The notes below the pieces were generated by a model. The model had not been told where the DNA came from, made no database searches, and worked only from the letters and a program-made list of their open reading frames with translations. From assembly GCF_000970285.1 (NCBI RefSeq), contig NZ_CP009516.1, forward strand, positions 682,001 through 746,000: DNA of 64,000 bases, in the 5' to 3' direction. Both the position numbers and the translations under genes were made by a program. Source of the stretch: Methanosarcina horonobensis HB-1 = JCM 15518 (lineage in GTDB: Archaea > Halobacteriota > Methanosarcinia > Methanosarcinales > Methanosarcinaceae). Of this stretch, positions 37,596 through 46,080 are shown piece after piece (position 1 is the stretch's first letter; each line of letters starts with the position of its first letter).

Positions 37596-37916
37596 TTATT
37601 TTCCCCCTCTTCCTCCGAAAGACTGGCTGCTTCCTCCAGTCGATGCGCCACCTCCTCCTGATCCGCCAGTACCGGTTCCACCGAAACCCTGGCTTTTTCC
37701 TCCCACACCCTGACCGCCAGCTGTTTGACTGGCTGTTTCCATTGCCCTCATAACAGAATCAGCCGATTCATATTCCCGGTCAGGAATCATCTGCAAATCT
37801 TCAATCACATCACTGGAAGCATTCTGCTTTCTAGCATGCTCCACAATCTGTTCTTTTCTCATTGGAAACTGCATGCCCCTGAATATTTCCTGCATAGAAC
37901 TCGAACTTGCTCTCAT
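37596..37916 (-). CDS. DUF2795 protein with glycine-rich tail
   Basis: A 106-residue protein. Residues about 8-62 match the DUF2795 pattern: IFRGMQFPMRKEQIVEHARK and then LQMIPDREYESADSVMRAM. The last 40 residues are a Gly/Ser/Gln-rich low-complexity tail (GGTGTGGSGGGGASTGGSS). The family's function is unknown; these proteins are small and often stress-linked. ATG 37916 is the start. Monocistronic. Confidence 0.85.
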   Translation of the reverse strand: MRASSSSMQEIFRGMQFPMRKEQIVEHARKQNASSDVIEDLQMIPDREYESADSVMRAMETASQTAGGQGVGGKSQGFGGTGTGGSGGGGASTGGSSQSFGGRGGK

Positions 37917-38117
37917 ACCTTTTCACCTTCCCCATGTTTTGATGGATTTACCCCCATTTAAACAATTATATTAATCGTATAAATAAATACTTAATTATAT
38001 AATTTATAGGTGCTCCTTCCGATCTTGAAAATTCTCTTCTAATCGAGATTATTTTCAAACAAATATTTGCAAAAAAGCAGGTAAGAAAGTTTGAGATAAG
38101 CATCCTGCAAAAAGAAA

Positions 38118-38202
38118 TGCGAGGGGTGCGATTCGAACGCACGAATTCCTACGAAAATGGGTCCTAAGCCCATCGCCTTTGACCTGGCTGGGCAACCCTC
38201 GC
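38118..38202 (-). tRNA. tRNA-Leu (anticodon TAG)
   Basis: A leftward 85-nucleotide class II tRNA: acceptor GCGAGGG with CCCTCGC (38196-38202 and 38119-38125 on the plus strand), anticodon stem ATGGG/CCCAT with loop CTTAGGA giving TAG, a long variable arm (TTTTCGTAGGAATTC region), and T loop TTCGAATC. Discriminator A at 38118; no encoded CCA and no intron. Confidence 0.95.
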
Positions 38203-38290
38203 ACGAATGTTGCCTTTGTTTGATGATGTTGTCTTTATTTGATAATAAAATGAGAGAAAAGAAAATTTAAGACTATTTGAAAAAGTTAAA

Positions 38291-38362
38291 TGCGCCGACC
38301 GGGATTCGAACCCGGGTTTTGGGCTTGGAAGGCCCAAGTCATAGCCGCTAGACCATCAACGC
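38291..38362 (-). tRNA. tRNA-Gly (anticodon TCC)
   Basis: A leftward 72-nucleotide tRNA: acceptor GCGTTGA with TCGGCGC (two G-T pairs), anticodon stem TTGGG/CCCAA with loop CTTCCAA giving TCC, T arm CCGGG-TTCGAAT-CCCGG. Discriminator A at 38291. The tRNA-Leu gene lies 88 bases downstream on the same strand, so the two may share a precursor transcript. Confidence 0.95.
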
Positions 38363-38376
38363 AAACTGCAACACAT

Positions 38377-38538
38377 CTAGAGGTATTTGTTAGATATAAT
38401 GTTTTCGCTTGACATCACATCTTTTCTTATATATTTCTGTGTTATTGCGGATCTATCCTTTTTCTTTACTACAGTTTCTCCGGCTTTTATGATCTCTTCA
38501 CGTTTAGGTTTTGAAATATTGTTTTTCTTAGCATTCAT
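38377..38538 (-). CDS. Possible 53-residue basic protein
   Basis: ATG 38538 opens a frame with protein-like, Lys/Glu-rich composition and two likely amphipathic helices (PKREEIIKAGETVVKKK; SAITQKYIRKDVMSS). The ribosome site (CGGAACC) is weak. No family is recognised. It lies just upstream of tRNA-Gly on the same strand. It may instead be a fortuitous frame. Confidence 0.3.
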   Translation of the reverse strand: MNAKKNNISKPKREEIIKAGETVVKKKDRSAITQKYIRKDVMSSENIISNKYL

Positions 38539-39099
38539 GGTTCCGGTTAATAATATCTGGTTGATAAACTGAATCATGAGAAAAAACTTGCAGAATACCA
38601 TTGTTATTGTATATTTGAATTTTATACATGCAGTTTTATTTTATTGTCAACCAGATCTGCCGCAAAGATAAGACTATTAATATGAGTACTATAGAGTAAA
38701 TTCAAATAAATATATCTTTAACTATATAATATATTTTATCTCTGTTAAAGTAAGTTTTTTGGTTAAACCCTCCTTTTTTTGCTACAATTTGAAAGAAAAA
38801 AGCTTAAATTTGATGTGTCTACTTTGCAAAAATCCTAATTTATAAATATGCAAGTATACTATTTTTACTGTAAAAACAAAATTCTTCTCTTCAGAGAAAA
38901 ATCAACATTATTATTTTAAATGTTAAAGATAAATATCTGATTTCCCCTGTTTTTATCCCTGAAATCTTATTTCTCTGATAAGGAATATATACTCTTATAT
39001 AGGGCTAGGCATAAGTTCTCAAAACCTGCTTTCTTCTCTTACGCCGCCCTGGCTCCAAAACCGAGTTGAAGAAACCGACAGTACAAAGACGTGATATAA
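38539..39099. other. AT-rich intergenic region upstream of the ccmD-like gene
   Basis: About 560 bases with no convincing gene. TATA-like stretches are dense (for example near 38718, 38841 and 38985). The leader of the ccmD-like/ccmE transcript probably starts in the last 100 bases, after GGAATATATACTCTTATATAG. Confidence 0.4.
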
Positions 39100-39204
39100 A
39101 TGGACCCCTTCATTCTGGCGTTTGCAATAAGCTGGATACTTATATTTGCGTACCTCCTTTCACTACTCAAGACATATGCAGAGTTCAACAAAAGGTTAAT
39201 GTAA
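39100..39204 (+). CDS. ccmD: CcmD-like single-helix membrane protein
   Basis: A 34-residue protein: MDPFILAFAISWILIFAYLLS, then LLKTYAEFNKRLM. One transmembrane helix is followed by a short positively charged tail with an aromatic residue, which is the shape of CcmD, the small partner of the CcmABC haem exporter. CGTGAT lies 5 bases before ATG 39100. It ends 24 bases before ccmE, which supports the assignment. Its small size and divergence mean that the call rests on topology and neighbourhood. Confidence 0.6.
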   Translation: MDPFILAFAISWILIFAYLLSLLKTYAEFNKRLM

Positions 39205-39228
39205 TGATCGAGTTATACGGGGCTTAGA

Positions 39229-39609
39229 ATGAATAAAAAAAAGAAATCATTGCTTGCAGTTGCTTTTATTGCTGGCGTGTTCCTTGTAGGATTATACGGA
39301 GTCGACTCTTCTAATGGGTACATTACGGTATCCGAGCTTCTCTCTGATCCTCAGGACTATGCTGGCGAGAATATAAATGCCGTGGGAATCTTAGAAGCTG
39401 GAAGTCTTGAAAAGGCTCCCGGAATAACATCATTTGAACTGAAAGACGAAAATGATGAAAACCTTAAGATACATGTGAATTATGTAGGAGACCTTCCTTT
39501 CAACCATGCCGAAGGAAAACAGGTGACCGTCAGCGGAACAATGGTTTCCGAATCCACGCTTGAGGCAAATAAGATAGTTACAGGATGCCCGTCAAAGTAC
39601 ACGGAGTAA
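39229..39609 (+). CDS. ccmE: Archaeal-type haem chaperone CcmE (CXXXY variant)
   Basis: A 126-residue membrane-anchored OB-fold haem chaperone. The N-terminal anchor is SLLAVAFIAGVFLVGLYG, the OB fold follows (ELLSDPQDYAGENINAVGIL; KIHVNYVGDLPF; GKQVTVSGTMV), and the C-terminal haem-binding motif is C120-PSK-Y124. Most bacterial CcmE proteins use His in HXXXY; Cys in CXXXY is the variant known from archaea and some deltaproteobacteria. It fits with multihaem c-type cytochromes in cytochrome-containing methanogens. Six bases separate its stop from the downstream prenyl synthase start. Confidence 0.88.
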   Translation: MNKKKKSLLAVAFIAGVFLVGLYGVDSSNGYITVSELLSDPQDYAGENINAVGILEAGSLEKAPGITSFELKDENDENLKIHVNYVGDLPFNHAEGKQVTVSGTMVSESTLEANKIVTGCPSKYTE

Positions 39610-39614
39610 TGTTG

Positions 39615-40472
39615 ATGAATATTGAAGAATGGGAAGAATACAGATATGTAGAAGCCGGAATTAAGGACTCGGTTGCCCTGATCGAAGACTCCGGCTTAAA
39701 AAAAATGGTTGAGCATGTCTGTCATTCCGGAGGAAAAAGAATTCGACCAATTATCCTCCTTCTGGTCAGTGAGATCTGTTCAGGTTCATATTCCCGTAGC
39801 CTTAATGCAGCTCTTGCTGTTGAAATGATGCATTCGGCTTCCTTAATTCATGATGATCTGCTAGATCAGGGACTTGTCCGGAGGAACCTGCCTTCTGCTC
39901 CCGAAAAGTTCGGGCCTTCCAGAGCTCTGCTCTGTGGAGACTATCTTATTGCAAAATCAATTGCATTCATTTCTCCTTATGGGGAGAAGGTGATCCGGGA
40001 TTTCGGAAAAGCAGGAATGGATATGGCGGAAGGGGAAGTCCTTGACCTGAAGCTTGATGACGATAGCTTCGGAGAAAACGAATACTTTAAATGCATCTAT
40101 AAAAAAACAGCTTCTCTATTCGCAATCAGTGCATCCATTGGGGCTTATACGGGCGGGGCTGATGAAGCACTTGCCGAGCGTTTTAGCTTTTTCGGGAATG
40201 CCCTTGGAACCGCATACCAGATTGTTGACGATATTCTTGAGTTTCTTGAGGTAGTTGAGGGTAAAGAGTCTAAATTCACATCTGAAACCCTGCCGCACAT
40301 CTACATGAAAAGCATGTCAAAGGAAGAAGCCTTAAAGAAGTCCATGGATTGTGTAAAGCTGCACGTTAGTGCCGCAAAAGAAACCCTCGGGACTTTCAGG
40401 GCATGCCCGGCAAGAGACAAGCTTTTCCAGATTACCGATTATATAACCGTTGACATGCTTGAGAATCTTTGA
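39615..40472 (+). CDS. Polyprenyl diphosphate synthase (IspA/GGPPS-like)
   Basis: A 285-residue trans-prenyltransferase fold. The first aspartate-rich motif is D80-D81-L82-L83-D84 in SLIHDDLLDQG. The second is D205-D206-I207-L208-E209 in QIVDDILEF, where Glu replaces the last Asp. GGKRIRPIIL is the substrate-binding segment. The product chain length is not predictable; in Methanosarcina such enzymes could feed archaeal lipids or methanophenazine side chains (inference). ATG 39615 has GGAG 8 bases upstream. It sits directly after ccmE and 130 bases before a radical SAM gene. Confidence 0.88.
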   Translation: MNIEEWEEYRYVEAGIKDSVALIEDSGLKKMVEHVCHSGGKRIRPIILLLVSEICSGSYSRSLNAALAVEMMHSASLIHDDLLDQGLVRRNLPSAPEKFGPSRALLCGDYLIAKSIAFISPYGEKVIRDFGKAGMDMAEGEVLDLKLDDDSFGENEYFKCIYKKTASLFAISASIGAYTGGADEALAERFSFFGNALGTAYQIVDDILEFLEVVEGKESKFTSETLPHIYMKSMSKEEALKKSMDCVKLHVSAAKETLGTFRACPARDKLFQITDYITVDMLENL

Positions 40473-40605
40473 AGATCTTCACCTTTCCTGAAAAATGAAT
40501 TGATTCTGTTTAATTCCCGTGTATATAATGTCAAAATGATACTGTTCAATCTTACCAAAACCCTGGCAATCTCAGCTTTTGCCACTAACTTTATCAGGTG
40601 TATCC

Positions 40606-41787
40606 ATGCGAGTATATGATAGTCCGGTGATTAAGGTAAACGCCAGCACGGAAAATGAAAAGATGGTGCTCGATGCAGAAGGCCCTCTTTCCCATCTTGC
40701 AAAGCCCTTTCTAAAACGTATAAACAACATCTTTGCTGAAGAAAAACCCATTTCAATAAGCGAAAACGAGATTATATTTTCTACCTGGATCCCCCCTATC
40801 CCTGGTCCTGTTTTCAGCCGGGTCATTAGTGCTGAAATTGCAGCCATAAGGAAAAAACATGTTCCTGATCAATTTTCAATAGGGATTACCGCCCGCTGTC
40901 CAAACAGGTGTATTCACTGCGGAGCAGCCGACATAAAACCTGAAAAGGAGCTGACCCTTGATGAGATTTGCAATGCTGTGGATCAGAGCCTTGATCTTGG
41001 CACCTATCTTGTTTCCTTTGACGGTGGAGAAACAATGCTCAGAAACGATCTCGTTGAGATGGTCTCAAGGGTAGACAAAACAAAAGCAATTGCCACATGC
41101 TTTACCTCTGGCTTCAAGCTCTCAGAAGAACGAGCAGGAGCCCTAAAAGCTGCAGGCCTGTACGCTGCAAGGATCAGTCTGGATAGTCCCTTTGAAGCTG
41201 AACATGACCGTATCAGGGGTCGGAGCGGCGCATACAGAGATGCGGTTGAAGGAATTAAAAACGCAGGCGCTGCCGGAATTCTTACTGACATGTTTGTGGT
41301 CGTTTCTCCGCATAATATTGATGATCTTGAAGAGTTCTATTCCCTTGCAGTCGATCTTGAAATGAAGGAGATGTCAATCTATGAGATCATTGCAGTAGGG
41401 CGCTGGCTTGACCACGAGGATGAGGTAATAAGCGAGAAGGATGTATCCAGGCTTCAGACCTTCCAGAAAGCCATGAACAGCAAACCTGAAGGTCCGAGGG
41501 TTACAGCTTTTCCCTATTTCATGGGTCCTGAGCTTTTCGGCTGCTTTGCTGGCAGGCGCTGGATGCATGTTGCTTCTGACGGAGAGGTTATGCCCTGCGC
41601 ATACACTCCACTCTCTTTTGGCAATATATGTGAAGAGCCTCTGGAAGTTATATGGAAACGCATGGGAAAACATAACGCTTACAAAAAAGATGATGCAGCC
41701 TATTGTATGATGCGAAATCCTGAGTTCCGGAGAAAGTACATACATACAATCCCTAAAGGAGCAAGAATTCCTTACAGAATTAAATAA
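40606..41787 (+). CDS. Radical SAM protein, SPASM-like tail
   Basis: A 393-residue radical SAM enzyme. The 4Fe-4S cluster cysteines are C98, C102 and C105 (ARCPNRCIHCGAA), followed by YLVSFDGGETML (the GGE motif) and AARISLDSPFEAEHDR. The C-terminal part with CFAGRRWMHVASDGEVMPCAYTPLSFGN and a later C-containing segment (YCMMRN) looks like a SPASM/twitch auxiliary cluster. The N-terminal 85 residues carry no cluster. The substrate is unknown. AGGTG lies 5 bases before ATG 40606. Its position beside ccmE and a prenyl synthase hints at haem c or quinone-like cofactor work (inference). Confidence 0.85.
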   Translation: MRVYDSPVIKVNASTENEKMVLDAEGPLSHLAKPFLKRINNIFAEEKPISISENEIIFSTWIPPIPGPVFSRVISAEIAAIRKKHVPDQFSIGITARCPNRCIHCGAADIKPEKELTLDEICNAVDQSLDLGTYLVSFDGGETMLRNDLVEMVSRVDKTKAIATCFTSGFKLSEERAGALKAAGLYAARISLDSPFEAEHDRIRGRSGAYRDAVEGIKNAGAAGILTDMFVVVSPHNIDDLEEFYSLAVDLEMKEMSIYEIIAVGRWLDHEDEVISEKDVSRLQTFQKAMNSKPEGPRVTAFPYFMGPELFGCFAGRRWMHVASDGEVMPCAYTPLSFGNICEEPLEVIWKRMGKHNAYKKDDAAYCMMRNPEFRRKYIHTIPKGARIPYRIK

Positions 41788-41820
41788 TACCCTTAAGTGT
41801 TTTTAAAAGGAACTTTTTCT

Positions 41821-41869
41821 TACTAATTTTTTCTTACTAATTTTTTCTTACTAATTTTTTCTTACTCAG
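41821..41869. repeat. 14-bp tandem repeat in T-rich DNA
   Basis: TACTAATTTTTTCT occurs three times exactly (41821-41834, 41835-41848, 41849-41862), followed by a partial copy, in a very T-rich region just after the radical SAM gene. It could help terminate transcription and is likely to vary in copy number. Confidence 0.7.
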
Positions 41870-42677
41870 CTTTTCTTTTTTCCTTTTCTTTTTACATATC
41901 CTTTTTTTACATGTCCTTTTTATCCTGATTTTTTACCTTTGCATTTTTCCCTGCCTTTTTCTTCCTAAGTATTTTCCCCTATTTTTGAAGAATTGGATGG
42001 GATTTTTAAGTTAATATTTTTTCATTTTCTTTCTAAATTTGTATCTGATATTAAATCCTTTATTTGAGCTTTTTTCCCGAAAAAGTTCTTTTAATTTATC
42101 GAATTTTCAGGAATACTTTTTATTTAGGAAATTATCCAGCATAATCTGAATTGAAAAACCTATTTAAAAAAAGATGTAAATCTTTCTAAGATAATATATA
42201 CATTTTCCGGAAAATATGTCTACATTCTTTGGTTAAACATCATACATTTAATATTATTGTAATATTCTTTACTTTTCATAAATTTATTTTTCTCTTTTTT
42301 AACTTGGCTTTAAATTCTTGTCTCCGGTGGATTAGTGCTGTTTGTGTTTTAAGGCTGAGCATGGTTGTATAATATATTTTACAAAGTTTTACCTTAAACA
42401 CGTAAATCTCATATTTATTTTAGGATTAACCTTGGATCATCTATTAAAACCTTAATTCAAAAAAGCTGTTTTTCACGATTCCGCTCTTCTTTTGTGCAGG
42501 TAATTCCGGTATTTTTTGTCAATTAATTATATTCTACTGTTTCTATTTAATTATTTTTTACTGTTATATTTAATCTTTTGGATTTTAACCATATATTTTG
42601 TTATTTATATTTTTAAAATTCTTAAAAATTTCCTTCAAATTCGATATATAATGATTTATCATTATAGTTATCCTCCT
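41870..42677. other. Pyrimidine-rich and AT-rich spacer before the ATP synthase operon
   Basis: About 800 bases of T-rich then AT-rich sequence. No gene is credible: the open frames are leucine-, isoleucine- and phenylalanine-rich artefacts of T-rich DNA. The promoter element for the ATP synthase operon lies at its right edge. Confidence 0.5.
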
Positions 42678-42757
42678 CTTCTTCGACAAAACCGAAGCTG
42701 TTATATAGTTCTTTCGCGAAGGATTTGTTAACTACCTCCATTGGAGTAGGGATTTTT
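42678..42757 (+). promoter_or_regulatory. Promoter and leader element of the ATP synthase operon
   Basis: An inverted repeat CTTCG-ACAAAAC-CGAAG (42681-42697) sits directly upstream of TTATATAGTT (42701-42710), a TATA box. This would start an mRNA near 42730 with a leader of about 70 bases. ACTACCTCCATTGGAGTAG follows in the leader. A near copy of this whole segment occurs at 57106-57188. The palindrome overlapping the BRE position is a candidate operator. Confidence 0.6.
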
Positions 42758-42800
42758 AATTATTAATTTATATATTAAATTTTGAGAGACGGAGATTCAC

Positions 42801-43130
42801 ATGGCTAAAAATGAAATCTTATCCGAAATAAAAAAAGCGGAAGAGAGTGCTAAATCAATGGTTGATGAAGCCGTTGATTCCAAAAACAAGCGCATCTCCG
42901 ATGCTCGGGCCGAATCCAGGGAAATCCTGAGACAGGCCGAAATTGATGCACATAAAGCTGCACAAGACTCTTTTAAAGTAGGTGAAGAAAAGATCCTGGA
43001 GGAAAGAGATAAGATCGTCAACGATGGTGAAAAAAACGCATTAGCCATGTCCCAAAAAGCTCAAGCTAATATCGACAAATCCGTCAATTACCTTGTACAG
43101 GAGTTTGAGAGGGCGGTCCTTAATGAGTAG
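42801..43130 (+). CDS. ahaH: A1AO ATP synthase subunit H
   Basis: A 109-residue, almost wholly helical subunit that pairs with subunit E to form the peripheral stalk. It is rich in Lys, Glu and Ala with heptad-like spacing ([36 protein letters not shown]). GGAG lies 6 bases before ATG 42801. It is the first gene of the ahaHIKECFABDG operon and overlaps ahaI by eight bases. Confidence 0.94.
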   Translation: MAKNEILSEIKKAEESAKSMVDEAVDSKNKRISDARAESREILRQAEIDAHKAAQDSFKVGEEKILEERDKIVNDGEKNALAMSQKAQANIDKSVNYLVQEFERAVLNE

Positions 43131-45069
43131 ACCTAAAGAGATGACAAGGGCCGTTATTGTCGGGCATAAAAGCATTCTAAAAGAAACCATCGATTCATTG
43201 CATGATACAAATCTCTTTCATGTTGAAGATTTTGTCGAAGACGAGTCTGGTTTTAAGATCAGCAAGCCATTGAAAAACGCAGAAGAAGTCTCGAAAAAGC
43301 TTGTGAAGATCCGTTCTATCGCCAATTATTTGGGGATTGTAAAAAAAGAACCGGTAGTTCAGAAAACTGACTCTGTTCTGCGCGACCTTGATTCGAAGCT
43401 GAATGAACTGGATAGGGCAATTGCAACTAAAACAGAATCGATTGCCCAGCTCGAGAACGAGCTGAAAGACCTGGATTCCCAGAAAAGGGAACTCCTGCCT
43501 TACCTGTCCATCAATCTCGACTTCGATGACTACCGCGGCTACGAAAGCCTTAAGGTTTTCGCAGGTATGGTAAAAGGGAACCTGGATGGGAGTCAGATTT
43601 CAAGCATCACCAAAGCTTACGAGTTGTACTTTGACCCTCAATCAAAAACAACTGTACTGTTTGTAGCTAAAAGCGATGCCGACAAAGTCTACGAATTACT
43701 TCAGGGTCTTGGATTCAGAGAACTCAGAGTTCCGGAAAGAGGTGGTGTCCCAAGCGAGCTGTTAAGATTTATCGAACAGAAAGAAGCCGAAGTCACCAGA
43801 AAGATCGAGTCCTTAAGAAATGAAATCGAATCCTTGAAAACCAAGTATGCCGACTTCATCCTTGCCAGTGACGAGATCTTGACCATCGAGAGTCAGAAGG
43901 CAGAACTGCCTTTAAGAATAGCTACATCTGCAAATGCATTCATAATCGAAGGCTGGACTCCAACCGAGGATTATGACAAAGTTGTCAGTGCTGTCAACAG
44001 TGCCACCAACGGCAAGGCATACGTCACAAGTCTTGAAGTTGAAGAAGAGGAAGAGGAACACGTCCCTGTTGAGTACAACAACTCAAAAATCGCAGCGCCG
44101 ATGCAGCAGATCATGGACCTTTACTCCAGGCCCAAGTATACCGAACTTGATCCATCCTCAGTGATCTTAATTACTTTCCCACTGATGTATGGGCTGATTC
44201 TCGGAGACATCGGATATGCACTGATACTGGGAGCAATTGCGCTGGCTGTCAAAAAAGCAATGAAGTCAGACGCGGTGGGCGCTCTCATGAATATTCTGAT
44301 CTATTGTCAGATATCAACATTTATATTCGGAATTATTTATGGCGAGTTCTTAGGATTCTCTCTTGCGAGTTTGCATACGGAGCATGGATCGGTTCCAGGC
44401 CTGATTCCGGGCTGGGAAACTATTGTTCTGTTTGAAGGGCTCGGCGGCGAGGAATTTACATTCCCGATTCACAGAACTCACATGGTAATGACTATGATTG
44501 CAGTAACTGTCCTTATAGGACTGCTTCAACTGAATCTCGGGTTCCTGCTCGGATTTGCAAACATCTCCAGGCACCACGGAATGAAACATGCGGTTCTTGA
44601 AAAAGGCAGTTGGCTTGTTATTGAACTCGGTGTACTTCTTGCAGCCATCGGCTACCTTAACGGCACAGGACTGGCTTATGTCGGTGCTGTAATTCTTGTT
44701 CTCGGAATTGTGATGCTCACCATGGGTGAAGGTATTAAAGGTCCGATTGAATTGCCATCTCTTATGGGTAATGCTTTATCGTATGCCCGTATTATCGCAG
44801 TTGGTCTGTCTTCGATTTACATCGCTTCAACGGTCAATGATATTGCTTTTGAAATGATCTGGGCTGATCACTCCAAGATTGGTTTCGTAGCAATAGCTGC
44901 AATACTTGTGTTTATACTCGGACATGCACTTAATACTGTCTTGAGTATCATCGCTCCCGGGCTGCACGCACTCAGGTTGCAGTATGTAGAATTCTTCGGA
45001 AAATTCTACGAAGGCGGGGGCAGAAAATACAACCCATTCGGATACATAAGAAAATACACGGAGGAATAA
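43123..45069 (+). CDS. ahaI: A1AO ATP synthase subunit I (a)
   Basis: A 648-residue subunit with a long cytoplasmic helical N-terminal half (about 1-355, coiled-coil segments such as [19 protein letters not shown]) and a membrane C-terminal half with about eight helices. The conserved channel arginine lies in [15 protein letters not shown] near the end. It forms the ion path with the c ring and connects to the stalk. ATG 43123 overlaps ahaH by 8 bases, so translation is coupled. The upstream frame extension to 43093 is spurious. Confidence 0.97.
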   Translation: MSRPKEMTRAVIVGHKSILKETIDSLHDTNLFHVEDFVEDESGFKISKPLKNAEEVSKKLVKIRSIANYLGIVKKEPVVQKTDSVLRDLDSKLNELDRAIATKTESIAQLENELKDLDSQKRELLPYLSINLDFDDYRGYESLKVFAGMVKGNLDGSQISSITKAYELYFDPQSKTTVLFVAKSDADKVYELLQGLGFRELRVPERGGVPSELLRFIEQKEAEVTRKIESLRNEIESLKTKYADFILASDEILTIESQKAELPLRIATSANAFIIEGWTPTEDYDKVVSAVNSATNGKAYVTSLEVEEEEEEHVPVEYNNSKIAAPMQQIMDLYSRPKYTELDPSSVILITFPLMYGLILGDIGYALILGAIALAVKKAMKSDAVGALMNILIYCQISTFIFGIIYGEFLGFSLASLHTEHGSVPGLIPGWETIVLFEGLGGEEFTFPIHRTHMVMTMIAVTVLIGLLQLNLGFLLGFANISRHHGMKHAVLEKGSWLVIELGVLLAAIGYLNGTGLAYVGAVILVLGIVMLTMGEGIKGPIELPSLMGNALSYARIIAVGLSSIYIASTVNDIAFEMIWADHSKIGFVAIAAILVFILGHALNTVLSIIAPGLHALRLQYVEFFGKFYEGGGRKYNPFGYIRKYTEE

Positions 45070-45073
45070 AAAC

Positions 45074-45322
45074 ATGGTAGGAGAAGAACTAGTTGGTGGA
45101 CCTTTCCTGGACGCAGACGGAATGAAAGCACTCGGTGCAGCACTCGCAATCACAGTAACTGGGCTTGCATCTGCATGGGCTGAAAAAGAAATTGGTACCG
45201 CAGCAATCGGCGCTATGGCAGAAAACGAAGGGTTATTCGGTAAGGGTCTTATCCTTACTGTCATTCCTGAAACCATCGTTATCTTCGGTCTTGTCGTTGC
45301 ATTGCTTATCAATTCTGCTTAA
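45074..45322 (+). CDS. ahaK: A1AO ATP synthase proteolipid subunit K (c)
   Basis: An 82-residue hairpin of two transmembrane helices that forms the rotor ring. Helix 1 is ALGAALAITVTGLASAW and helix 2 contains the ion-binding Glu66 in VIPETIVIFGLVVALL. A single hairpin per subunit is present, not the duplicated forms of some archaea. Methanosarcina synthases are reported to couple to both H+ and Na+. It needs many more copies than the other subunits, and the mRNA just after its stop forms a hairpin array. Confidence 0.97.
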   Translation: MVGEELVGGPFLDADGMKALGAALAITVTGLASAWAEKEIGTAAIGAMAENEGLFGKGLILTVIPETIVIFGLVVALLINSA

Positions 45323-45507
45323 ATTTAAGAGCATATCCCGCTCTTAAATTTCTTAGAGCATCACTCCGAGCTTCTCTGGGTGTTTTTTCCTTGCCAGGCG
45401 GAGCTGGAGTGGTTATGTGCTCTAAGTTTCCCCTTAGGTATCGTTGCACTCTAAGCAGCTTAGAGTTTCTGCTCTAAGCTTTAGAGCACTTTTTTGCTCT
45501 AAATTTA
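45321..45507 (+). promoter_or_regulatory. Array of alternative hairpins between ahaK and ahaE
   Basis: A perfect 12-bp stem begins at the ahaK stop: AAATTTAAGAGC 45321-45332 with GCTCTTAAATTT 45340-45351. CTTAGAGCA 45352-45360 pairs with TGCTCTAAG 45418-45426, with an inner ACTCC/GGAGT stem. ACTCTAAG 45448-45455 pairs with CTTAGAGT 45459-45466. GCTCTAA 45471-45477 pairs with TTAGAGC 45481-45487, but the same arm can pair as TTAGAGCA/TGCTCTAA with 45495-45502. All stems reuse GCTCTAA/TTAGAGC, so several foldings compete. This suits differential mRNA stability or attenuation between ahaK and the A1 genes. Confidence 0.65.
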
Positions 45508-45522
45508 TTTGGAGGTGTAAGC

Positions 45523-46074
45523 ATGGGACTAGAGATCGTTATAAAAGACATCCAGGAGGGTGCAAGAGCTGAGGTTTCCCGTATAAAAACCGAAGGCGAT
45601 GCGAAGGCCTCCGAGATCACAAATGAGGCTAAAGAAGTACAGAAGAAGATGCTCGGGGACAGCCTTGCCAAGGTGGAAGAGGACCTCCAAAAGCTGCACC
45701 AGCAGGTTATATCAAGTGCAAACCTGGAAGTAAAAAGAATTACGCTTAACAAGCGCAAGGAACTTCTAGATAAGGTTTATAGCCAGACAGTTGAAAGCAT
45801 CAAGTCAATGCCGGCGTCCAAACAAGAAGAGCTATTGAAGCATATTATCAATAAGAATGAGGCCAGCGGTGCTAGAATTTATTCTAATAAGGAGTCAGAA
45901 GGGACCGTCAGGAAATTATCTTCATTAACTTATGCTGGTAATATTGACTGTATCGGCGGCGTTGTTCTGGAAAACGAAGACGGGACAGTCAGGTTAGATT
46001 TCACATATGATTCAATCCTGAAAAACGTGTATGAGCGTTCATTGAAGCAGATATCTGATATATTATACGGGTGA
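45523..46074 (+). CDS. ahaE: A1AO ATP synthase subunit E
   Basis: A 183-residue peripheral stalk subunit. The N-terminal half is a long helix (VIKDIQEGARAEVSRIKTEG...KMLGDSLAKVEED) that pairs with AhaH. The C-terminal half is a mixed alpha/beta head that binds the A3B3 top (NIDCIGGVVLENEDGTVRLD). GGAGGTG lies 6-12 bases before ATG 45523. It is the first gene after the hairpin array. Confidence 0.96.
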   Translation: MGLEIVIKDIQEGARAEVSRIKTEGDAKASEITNEAKEVQKKMLGDSLAKVEEDLQKLHQQVISSANLEVKRITLNKRKELLDKVYSQTVESIKSMPASKQEELLKHIINKNEASGARIYSNKESEGTVRKLSSLTYAGNIDCIGGVVLENEDGTVRLDFTYDSILKNVYERSLKQISDILYG

Positions 46075-46080
46075 TGTTCG

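Noticed and set aside
42516-42731. 71-codon frame overlapping the aha promoter
   Set aside because: Ile/Leu/Tyr-rich artefact of T-rich DNA; it runs across the promoter hairpin and TATA box.
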